Below are positions 46,281-55,189 of a stretch of 64,000 nucleotides of DNA, piece by piece. Location: contig JADQAV010000020.1 of NCBI GenBank assembly GCA_019775845.1, forward strand, positions 248,001-312,000, in the 5' to 3' direction. Both the position numbers and the translations under genes were made by a program. The DNA is from Myrmaecium sp. VS I D KN 1. Taxonomy: Eukaryota; Ascomycota; Dothideomycetes; Valsariales; Valsariaceae. The stretch's first letter is position 1, and the number at the start of each line of letters is the position of its first letter. The notes under the pieces are model-generated. The model was not told the DNA's origin. It worked only from the letters and a program-made list of their open reading frames with translations, and did no database searches.

Positions 46281-47019
46281 CGAGGTTATGTGGTCCGTTG
46301 TACAGCAACATGGGCCGGTAAGATGACATCCGCTGCGCCCATGTGGTGCAAAATGCGGTGTCAGCTTCATACGTTTGTTCTCTGTTCTGCCGACGTCTCG
46401 CGAATATAGACGGCTTAGAAGCGCACCTCGCGGCTGTAAAAGAAATTCTGGTTCTCTCTCATGCTCCTAGCAAATTATTGCTGAAATAGGTCAGGCTGTG
46501 AAAGTGGCCATGTGTAGTATTGCGCAGCTAACCTTCAGAGAGACCGTCGGCCACATAGTACGAACTTGGAGGTGGGCAGGCAAATTTCCAGAGCGCAGTC
46601 TCCAAGACAGTGACCTCGAAAGTCTTGGTCGGCAACGTGGTCGTAGTCACCTGCCCAAACTACTAGGTTGCGCAGAGTATATGCATACTGTACCTACTGT
46701 ATCTAAGGTAGGTAACATCCAGAAATGCTATCTAATACCGGGTCAAACTAGGAAGGCTCCTACTACGGCAAGAAGTCGACAGTTGTCGCAATCCACACGG
46801 TCAATCCATGAGCATACCCGCACAGCTTCGAGAGACACCTCTGCTCTCTGCCCCTTCGGTGGATTCCTCAAAGACCTTTCAGGTACCACTTGCCCAAACC
46901 GAAGACAGTTTCACACTTCACCCATGCTACGAGCAAGGGCTAGTATGACGACAGTACCAACTCGATGTCCTCTCGCCGATCACGTTCCGCATGTAGACTT
47001 CTAGGCGTCCACCCGGCCA
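46281..47019. other. Intergenic region with a dubious open frame
   Basis: A 168-codon frame (46498-47004, plus) ends with RRQFHTSPMLRARASM, which resembles a mitochondrial presequence. No domain follows and it stops 15 bp before the end of the IVD gene. I do not call it a gene. The remainder shows nothing. Confidence 0.35.
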
Positions 47020-48408
47020 TCACTGTCGAAACGCTCTGTTGAAGGTCCTCCCTATAACCATGCGTCTTATCTCACTGGTCCCTGCCCCGATCTCATATAA
47101 CTTCGCATCCCGTACGAGCCTCCCCGCTGGAACCTCGTTCATGTATCCCATCCCTCCCATCAGCTGCACCGCATCCAGAGCTACCTCGGTCGCACGCTCC
47201 GCTGCAAACAAGATAGCTCCCGCACAATCCTCGGTCTTGATCCTGGGGTTCTCGTGCGTGGAATCGATGGCCTCAGCAACAGCGTAGGTGTATGCCTTCG
47301 ACGCTTGGAACTTGGTGTACATATCTGCCAGTTTGCCTTGTACTAATTGGTTATGGGCAATGGGTTGTCCGAATTGCGAACGGGTATGCGTATAGGGGAG
47401 GGCCACGTCAAGTGCGGCTTGCATTATTCTGCTCAGGTTGTCAGTTCCCGCAATGTGCATGATTCGGAACACGCCTACCCCAGAGGTCCTGCGCTCAGGA
47501 CAAGCCTCTCTAGATCCAAGCCTTCCATAAGTACGGTAACGCCCTTATTCACTTCCCCGAGAACATCCTCCTCCGGCACAAAAACGTCTTCCAGAACGAT
47601 CTCGCCGGTGTTGCTTCCTCTCATACCAAGTTTATCCAGCTTTCGAGCTACGCTGAAACCCTTCGTATCAGTATTCACAATGAAGGCAGTGATACCCTTG
47701 CTATGTGCACTCGGGTCAGTCTTTGCATAGACGATTATGTGGTGAGCATCGGGCCCGTTGGTGATCCACATCTTTGTGCCATTTAGTAGGTATCCACCAT
47801 CAACTTTCTTCGCTGTCGTTTTCATGCTGACAACGTCACTACCAGCGCTGTGCTCCGACATCGCCAGCGCACCAATCTTCCTGCCTGATGTCAAACCCGG
47901 GAGATACTTCTGTTTTTGCTCTGGAGTCCCGTTAAGCTGTAGCTGATTGACGCAAAGTTGGCTATGCGCGGCGTAAGACAGGCCGATGGAGGCAGACGCT
48001 CGAGATATCTCCTCGAGCACTGTGATGTGTGCCTGATAGCCCATTGACAACCCGCCGTATGTTTCATTGGCAGTGATCCCTAGGAAACCCGCATCTCCTA
48101 GTTTCTGCCACATGTCATTGGGAAATTCATTGTTGTGATCTGTGCGTTGCGCGATCTCTTCTGGAATTTCGCGGCCTGAAGAGGAGAGGTCAGACAGACA
48201 TATCTCGCAGCATGGAATCTCACGTACGAGTAAACTCCCGCACTCGCTCTCGCAGCTCTTCAAGATCGTCCTTGGTTGGCGGCACGAAGCCGACCGGATG
48301 TTTCGAGGAGGCGGCTCGGCGGAATGAGTGGGAGACGGAGTAACAGCCAGTTGCTGCCAGCCCACGATAGCTGCGCCGCGCGACCCTCGAGAGTAACTGG
48401 GTGCTCAT
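47020..48408 (-). CDS. ivdA: Isovaleryl-CoA dehydrogenase, mitochondrial
   Basis: FAD enzyme of leucine breakdown: isovaleryl-CoA to 3-methylcrotonyl-CoA, passing electrons to ETF. Minus-strand exons 48408-48228, 48175-47479 and 47428-47020; 428 aa. Presequence [21 protein letters not shown]. Acyl-CoA dehydrogenase signatures: [78 protein letters not shown] and [22 protein letters not shown]. The helix-G segment [12 protein letters not shown] carries the Glu that serves as catalytic base in IVD, separating it from short/medium-chain enzymes. Start at 48408 rather than the in-frame GTG upstream. It shares a 225-bp promoter with the next leucine-pathway gene. Confidence 0.95.
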
Positions 48409-48633
48409 GTTTAGTTCGATACGGACTCGCAATGGGTTGGGACGGTGAACTAAGGGGGCCGTTCGCTTTTATAAGCCTCGCTTTTCGTCGGCCCAACTAG
48501 CTTATGCGGGGTAAAGCCGGGGGTGCGGGGGAGCTTCAGGGTCCGAGGCACTACTGTATCTACCTTATTGTCCAGCTTTCCCCAGGTCTTCACACCTTGC
48601 CCGGAGCACGAGTTATCCGGCAACAACAACACC
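48409..48633. promoter_or_regulatory. Bidirectional promoter of ivdA-mccB
   Basis: The only sequence between the two divergent leucine-catabolism starts, so it must serve both. It contains a TATA-like TTTTATAAG near 48468, G-rich blocks (GCGGGGTAAAG, GGGGGTGCGGGGG) and one CCGAGG hexamer (48543-48548), the reverse complement of the CCTCGG core known for fungal FarA/FarB fatty-acid regulators. Factor assignment is inference. Confidence 0.55.
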
Positions 48634-50592
48634 ATGCCTTGCAAAATCCCACGCCGGGAGCTTATATCGCTCTTAAGACGGCCGACTAGGCCCTTTCCAC
48701 GCATTTCCATTATCAAACAGAGCAGCCGCCGCATAGCTTCGCATACACATTCGTACCATGCGGAGAAGATATCCATATTGCCGACGAACGTCGACGTGTC
48801 TTCAGCCGATTTTCAGGAGAATGCGCGGCAACTGAAGGATCTCAGCACCCGGCTGGAGAAGCTGCATGCAAAGATTGCCCTTGGAGGACCGTCCAAAGCG
48901 CGAGAAAAGCATATTGCCAGAGGGAAGATGTTACCACGAGAGTAAGACCTCGACCATTGCACCTGGCAGGCAGCTCTGTTGCTCACAGCTTACCTCATAA
49001 GTCGCGTTACTGCTCTGATTGATCCTGGCTCGTCGTTCCTTGAGCTATCCGCGCTGGCCGGTCACGAAGTGTACCCGGGCGAAGACGTACCGGCTGGAGG
49101 CATCATCACCGGTATTGGCACTGTGGAAGGGGTAACGTGCATGATAGTTGCGAATGATAGCACGTATGGACCACCACGACCAGCGTTGGACCCCTGAACT
49201 AGTCTAACCTGGGTTCTGTGAACAGAGTGAAGGGTGGAACCTATTACCCTATCACAGTCAAGAAACATCTACGCGCTCAAGCAATTGCCCAGGAGAATCG
49301 TGAGTAGTATCTGGCCTACGGGTAGCAATTTCACTAATTGGAAACAGGCTTGCCTTGCATATATCTCGTTGACTCAGGCGGTGCCAATCTCCCGCATCAA
49401 GCGGACGTTTTCCCAGACAAAGAGCATTTTGGTCGCATCTTTTATAATCAAGCCAGAATGTCTTCTATGGGCATCCCTCAGATTTCGGTCGTGATGGGAC
49501 CATGTACAGCAGGCGGAGCATACGTGCCAAGCATGTCTGATGAGTCCATCATCGTAGCCGAGCAAGGCCATATTTTCCTTGCTGGACCCCCGTTGGTGAA
49601 GGCTGCAACTGGCGAGGTCGTCTCGGCAGAGGAGCTAGGAGGCGGACAGCTACATTCAGAGGTATCTGGCGTCACCGATTATCTGGCTGTCAGCGATGCC
49701 CATGCCATCGTTATTGCCAGGCACAGCATCAGCAATCTGAACTGGCCGAGGGGCAAGAAATTAGGTGGGACGCCGGGCGAGCAATGGGATGAGCCTCTCT
49801 ACGATCCCGCCGAGCTACCAGGGATTGTCGGAACCAATCTTCGTCGCCAGATTCCCGCACACGAAATCATAGCGCGCATCGTGGACGGGTCACGGTTTAG
49901 CGAATTCAAGCCGTTGTACGGCACGACCTTGGTGACGGGATTCGCCCGCATATATGGCCATCCTGTCGGTATCCTAGCCAATAACGGTATCCTGTTCTCT
50001 GAGTCGTCACTCAAAGGAGCTCATTTTATCCAGCTTTGCGCGAAGAGACAGATCCCGTTGGTCTTCTTGCAGAACATTTCGGGTTTCATGGTTGGCCGGG
50101 ATGCCGAAAAGGGCGGTATTGCAAAGAACGGTGCTAAACTTGTCACCGCAGTGGCTTGCGCGAACGTACCCAAGTTCACTGTGGTAGTGGGATCCAGTGC
50201 TGGCGCGGGAAACTACGGCATGTGGTAAGTGCTGTTTCTTGACTCTAGTGCCATGATAGGGAAACAATCTTGGCTAACGCTGTCCTCTTCACAGCGGTCG
50301 CGCTTACTCACCCCGTCTTTTATTCACGTGGCCGAATGCGAGGACCAGTGTGATGGGAGCAGAGCAGCTATCCTCGGTGATGGAGGCTGTTGGTAAGACC
50401 GCGGATCCCGAGCTCAAATCCCGTATTGAGCGCGAAAGTGAAGTCAAGTTTGGAAGCGCTCGATTATGGGATGATGGAGTAATACCTCCAGAACAGACAA
50501 GGGAGGCACTGGGGGTAGGATTGATGATGGCCTGTGGACCTCACGCGAAACAACATGCAGCCGATGATAGATGGGGTGTCTTCAGGATGTGA
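48634..50592 (+). CDS. mccB: 3-Methylcrotonyl-CoA carboxylase, beta (carboxyltransferase) subunit
   Basis: Transfers carboxyl from biotin to 3-methylcrotonyl-CoA, the step after IVD in leucine catabolism; mitochondrial matrix, partner of the biotinylated MccA subunit (not in this window). Five exons: 48634-48941, 49002-49163, 49226-49299, 49348-50224 and 50295-50592; 572 aa. A basic presequence ([20 protein letters not shown]) is followed by the carboxyltransferase fold: [120 protein letters not shown] and GAGNYGMCGRAYSPRFLF. Joins at Thr, Arg and Cys codons restore continuous homology. Length and order match the family. Confidence 0.95.
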
Positions 50593-51046
50593 AGCTTCCG
50601 AGGCATGTATGTATGATAACGATATGTAGTACTCTAGTGATATAAGCGCCGGATATATTCCTATTGCAGATGCTGATACTCGGTTAGGTGAATGTTCAGG
50701 TCTTCAAGACCCTGCGCGGGTCGGAAAGGCCGACCTCGGCAAATTAAGTATGTGCACCGCGTTTCACCCCCACATTTGCCCCAGATTTTTCCGCGCGGGG
50801 TTGGAGCTCACCGACCTCTCCAGCCCCTGGACGAGTTATAAGTTGTGGAGATATTCATCGTTCCAGATCCCCCAAACCCCCGTCCTCCGGTCAATCGTTC
50901 AAAACCTATCAATCACTTGCAGTTCCAACGCTTTTTCAATTCAACAAGTCATCCTTTCGCGTTCATATCTTGCAATCTAAGCTGGGAGAGTTTATGAACA
51001 TTATTACTGTGTGTGGCTCCGGACCTCCTGAATATCATCCGCCGTC
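50593..51046. promoter_or_regulatory. mccB 3' flank and acyl-CoA ligase promoter
   Basis: A 454-bp spacer. It carries CCGAGG at 50598-50603 and CCTCGG at 50734-50739, about 450 and 310 bp before the ligase ATG, the same hexamer seen in the ivdA-mccB promoter. A TATA-like GTTATAAGTTG lies near 50835. Regulation by fatty-acid Zn-cluster factors is only a suggestion. Confidence 0.45.
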
Positions 51047-53026
51047 ATGCCTTTTTATCCCCCAGCATGGGTGCCCAAGCTGCCCTTTGATCCTCCGGAC
51101 TCAATTTCCATTCCCGAGTTCATGCTGGAGGAGCGATGGGGCCGCTTTCCGCTGGGATACTCTCACCCCCCTTTTATCTGTGGGCTCTCCGGCAAAAGCT
51201 ACTCTGCTCTCGAGGTGAAGGAGCGCGTGGACTTCCTTGCACGAGGCTTGGCGAAGGAGATGGGCTGGTCCCCCAATGAAGGAACGGAGTGGGACAAGGT
51301 CGTCGCCGTCTTTAGCTTGAATACTGTTAGTGACCGGAATGTTTCCAGCTTTCGTGACTGATAGGGATACTGACCTTGGGCCTTTCAGCTTAATAATGTG
51401 CCTCTAGCATGGGCGACCCATCGTCTCGGCGGTATACAAACGCCTGCCAATGCCGCTTACTCTGTCGCAGAGCTCGAATACCAGCTGAAGAACTCGGGCG
51501 CGAAGTGCCTGTTCACATGCTTACCACTCCTTGAAACCGCACTCGGCGCAGCGGACAAAGTGGGGATACCGAGAAGTCGAGTATACCTGCTAGAACTCCC
51601 TAATGAAGCAACAGCCGGCAAGGTATCGCCGGACTCCCAGAAGTCTGTGGATGACTTAATCAATGAAGGCGAGAGGCTGCCGCGATTAGAACCACTGAGA
51701 TGGTCTGCAGGAGAAGGCGCTCGCCGGACCGCATTTTTATGCTATTCAAGCGGAACTAGTGGGTTACCGGTATGCTTCAAACTACGTTGTCCAGTTGCAG
51801 AAAGAAAGCTGTCTGATGATGTGCCAGAAAGGCGTGATGATCTCACATCGCAACGTAATTGCAAATACTCTCCAATCTGTCACGTACGAAAAGCCTTATA
51901 GAGACACTCTAAAAGAGCCAGTGAGCCAGGTTGACTACACAGAAATCGGGTTGGGGCTCCTACCAATGAGCCACATATATGGCCTGGTGGTGGTCTGTCA
52001 TACGAACATCTATCGAGGGGATGGCGTCGTGGTCCTTCCAAAATTCGAAGTCAAGAGCTATCTCTCTTCCATTGAGAGGTTCAAGATCAATACGCTTTAC
52101 ATAGTAAGTCACCATCCTGGCTGTCGGCAAGTACCTGTACTGAAGATCCGAGGTGCCACCAATCATCATCCTCATGACGAAGAACAAGGCGCTGTTGGAT
52201 AAATATGACCTTAGCAGCGTCAAGGCCATCTTCACAGGCGCAGCGCCGTTGGGCGAAGAAACGGCAAACGAGCTCCTGAAACTCTTTCCAACCTGGATTG
52301 CTCGCCAGGCATATGGCCTTACAGAGACGGCTACGGCAGTTTGCTCCACCAGCTGCTCGGATGTGTGGTTGGGAAGCTCCGGCTCACTCTTGCCTAATGT
52401 GGAGGCCCGGCTTGTCACAATTGAGGGGACTGACATTGAGGGTTATGACCAGCCAGGCGAGCTGTTGGTCAAATCCCCGTCGGTAGCCCTGGGATACCTG
52501 AACAATGACAAAGCAAACAAGGAGACATTCCAGGATGGCTGGATGCGAACGGGAGACGAGGCTGTCGTGCGGAAGGCTCCGAGCGGAAATGAGCATATCT
52601 TCATTGTTGACCGCATCAAAGAATTGATCAAGGTCAAGGTGAGTGAACTACAATTTACAACCCCCTGGACGGCTGCTTATGTGCTTGTAGGGCCATCAGG
52701 TTGCTCCAGCCGAGCTCGAGGCTCACCTCCTTACGCACCCGGCTGTCAGCGACTGTGCCGTCATCCAAGTTCCGGACGACCATGCCGGTGAAATCCCAAA
52801 GGCCTTTATCGTAAAGGCAAGCTCAGTTGGCCTGGAAGAAAGCGACGCAATGGTAAAAAGGAGCATCCAGAGACACGTTGAGAAGCACAAGGCAAAGTAC
52901 AAGTGGATTACCGGTGGCATTGAATTCATAGACGCGGTACCAAAAAGTCCAAGCGGCAAGATTTTGAGGAGGTTATTGAGAGAGAAGGAGAAGGAGAAAC
53001 GAAGAGCTGCTGGCGCAAGGCTATAG
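51047..53026 (+). CDS. Acyl-CoA ligase (4-coumarate-CoA ligase-like), probable peroxisomal
   Basis: ATP-dependent adenylating enzyme that activates a carboxylic acid to its CoA thioester; substrate unknown. Five exons, 51047-51325, 51389-51769, 51828-52103, 52153-52638 and 52691-53026, all introns phase 0; 585 aa. ANL-superfamily motifs: P-loop YSSGTSGLP|KGVMISHRN split by intron 2, GLLPMSHIYGL, IFTGAAPLGEE, QAYGLTETATAVC, DGWMRTGDEAVV, hinge DRIKELIKVKGHQVAPAELE and the catalytic Lys in PKSPSGKILRR. The C-terminus GARL ends in A-R-L, which fits a PTS1 peroxisomal signal. It lies next to two leucine-pathway genes, so branched short-chain acids are a possible but unproven substrate class. Numerous 4CL-like paralogues exist in filamentous fungi. 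Confidence 0.88.
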
Positions 53027-53344
53027 TTAGGGATATGGAGAGAATGTTGCGAGGCGTTGGCAGATGTTGATACTGAAGTCGTTTTTCAGTACTCGTACGA
53101 ATCTGACAAATCCCCATTTATGCCTGAGGCACGATGTGACGTTTTGCCCCGCCACGCCCCGCCACGCCCTGGCCCTAGGACTCTCAGGGAAATTTTGCCC
53201 TTCGCTGCACCCACGCATTTCTAAGCACTGGCAATTCACAAAGATCCAAACCAGAACCACCGTACTCCGTTTCACTCACATACATCACGATATCACGCCT
53301 CTCCCGAATTCTGACCTTCCATCGATCCACAAGAAACCCGCGCA
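53027..53344. other. Short intergenic region
   Basis: 318 bp holding the 3' flank of the ligase gene and the 5' region of SQT1. A direct repeat CCCCGCCACG occurs twice near 53147-53165. No gene is seen. Confidence 0.5.
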
Positions 53345-54895
53345 ATGTCCTCCCACGACCCCAACCAAGGGGAAGAGAACCCCGAGTACGATGAAGACAT
53401 GCTGGACCCCAATGAGGCGGAAGAGGAGATCCTTTCGGATGGGGACGCTGCCATGGACAGCGGCGATGAGGGCGAGGATCAGGACATACCGCTCCAGGAA
53501 ATCCAACTGCAAAACGACAGCGTCGCGCATTTCGACGGGCACAAGGACAGCATATTTTGCATCGCATCGCACCCCGTTCACAGCACCATAATCGCAACCG
53601 GCGGCGGGGACGATACGGGCTACATCTTCGACGTCTCCGGCGTCGACCTGAAGAGCGCGCAGCCCGTGCTGCCCAAGAGCTATGAGAGCGAGCCCGCGGC
53701 CCCGCAAGAGCGCGACAGCCTAAAGCCCTTGTTCACGCTGGAGGGCCACACCGACTCGATCAACGCCATAACGTTCACCTACCCCAAGGGTGCATACGTC
53801 GCCTCTGCTGGACTCGACGGGCGTCTCCGCGTCTGGGCGGGCACGCAGGATGGTCAGCGGTGGAAGTTCCTGGCGGAGGCGCAGGAGGTGGAGGAGATCA
53901 ACTGGCTGGCGTCGTGCCCCAACCCGGACTACCCCAACGCCGTCGCACTGGGCGCCTCAGACGGCAGCGTCTGGGTGTACACTCTGAACGCGGCCGACAA
54001 GGCCAACCCCATCACCATCGTCGGCACATACTACAACCACACCGGACCCTGCACGGCCGGTACGTGGACACCGGACGGCAAGCTCCTGGTCACCGTTTCC
54101 GAGGACTCGAGCCTCTACGTTTGGGATCCGTGGGGCGAAGCTGCAGCCGCCGGTGTCGTGGACCCTCTTGGCGGTGGACAGTCTATCGTGGGTCTGACCG
54201 GTCAAGACGAACGCTTCCGTGTTGACGGTGGCCTGTACTCCGTCGCCGTGAATCCGACGGGTGCCTTCGCCGCCGTCGGCGGGACGGAAGGTCAGATCCG
54301 CGTGGTCTCGCTCCCGCGCCTGAGCTCCGAGAACGCCGGCTCCGCGGTCGCCGGCGCGAAGGGCGCGGGCCCACGCTCCAAGCCCGGCGGAGCCAAGCAG
54401 GCGCCCTCCGGCGCCACCGGCCAGGCGGGCACCATCCTCGCGAGCCTGCAGGCCGGCGACGACTCCGTGGAAACCATCTCCTTCTCCCAGCCCCCGCTCA
54501 CGCTCATGGCCGCCGGCAACGTCGACGGCAGCATCACCCTCTTCGACACGGCCCATCGCTTTGCCATCCGGCGGTCCATCCCCGCCGCGCACGAGGACCC
54601 GGAGACCGGCGAGCCCCATGCCGTCATCAAGGTCGAGTTCCTCAAGCTCCCCGCTGGCTCGACGGCGGGCGGCTGGCTCTTCACATCTGCCGGCAACGAT
54701 GGTGTCGTTAGGAGGTGGGATGCCAGAGGTGGCACGGCGGCTGCTGCGAAGGGTCTGGTCGGAGAGTGGAGGGGTCACCGAGGGGGCGGTGAGGGCGGAG
54801 GCGTTATGGGCTTCGTGCATGTCAAAAACGGCGAGGGCGTGGTGACAGCCGGTGACGACGGTGTCGCGCTTGTCTTTGGGACACCGTTGGCGTAG
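53345..54895 (+). CDS. SQT1: WD40 ribosome-assembly chaperone Sqt1 (AAMP-like)
   Basis: Dedicated chaperone of ribosomal protein uL16 (Rpl10) in late 60S assembly. Single exon, 516 aa. An acidic N-terminus (EYDEDMLDPNEAEEEILSDG, then DSGDEGEDQ) is followed by about seven WD-type blades: VAHFDGHKDSIFCIASHPVH, FTLEGHTDSINAITFTYPKG, RLRVWAG, DGSVWVYTLN, GPCTAGTWTPDGKLLVTVSE, DSSLYVWDPWGE, GGTEGQIRVVSLPR and NDGVVRRWDARGG. A ~40-residue Gly/Ala/Lys-rich insert (GAKGAGPRSKPGGAKQAP) separates blades in the middle, longer than in yeast. The negative N-terminal patch fits the known binding of basic uL16. Paralogue AAMP is the animal name for the same family. Confidence 0.9.
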   Translation: MSSHDPNQGEENPEYDEDMLDPNEAEEEILSDGDAAMDSGDEGEDQDIPLQEIQLQNDSVAHFDGHKDSIFCIASHPVHSTIIATGGGDDTGYIFDVSGVDLKSAQPVLPKSYESEPAAPQERDSLKPLFTLEGHTDSINAITFTYPKGAYVASAGLDGRLRVWAGTQDGQRWKFLAEAQEVEEINWLASCPNPDYPNAVALGASDGSVWVYTLNAADKANPITIVGTYYNHTGPCTAGTWTPDGKLLVTVSEDSSLYVWDPWGEAAAAGVVDPLGGGQSIVGLTGQDERFRVDGGLYSVAVNPTGAFAAVGGTEGQIRVVSLPRLSSENAGSAVAGAKGAGPRSKPGGAKQAPSGATGQAGTILASLQAGDDSVETISFSQPPLTLMAAGNVDGSITLFDTAHRFAIRRSIPAAHEDPETGEPHAVIKVEFLKLPAGSTAGGWLFTSAGNDGVVRRWDARGGTAAAAKGLVGEWRGHRGGGEGGGVMGFVHVKNGEGVVTAGDDGVALVFGTPLA

Positions 54896-55189
54896 AGCGC
54901 TCTCCTTTCTACTTTAGTGTTACATAAGGATGAAGGGGGCATAGCGGGAAGGAACGATTGAAAACTGCATGTTATTCTCTGATACGACTAATGCTAACTG
55001 TATATCCATTCTTTCATGTACGGCGCGCCCTCCGAAATCAAAGTCCATAGATGCATTTCCTTATATTCAGGGTATAGTGCAAAGCCCTCCCACTTCATGA
55101 AAATTATATAGAGTGAAATAAAAATCGACGTAAAAGAGAGATTGAGGAAAAATCAGAACGCGGGTGCAGCTGTCAACGTTCATTAAATG
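54896..55189. other. Convergent 3' intergenic region
   Basis: 294 bp between the ends of SQT1 and the AlkB-like gene, AT-rich around 55105-55150 as expected for 3' UTRs. Confidence 0.5.

Noticed and set aside
53957-54820. 287-codon minus-strand frame within SQT1
   Set aside because: Antisense shadow of a GC-rich WD40 gene; no start context or motif.
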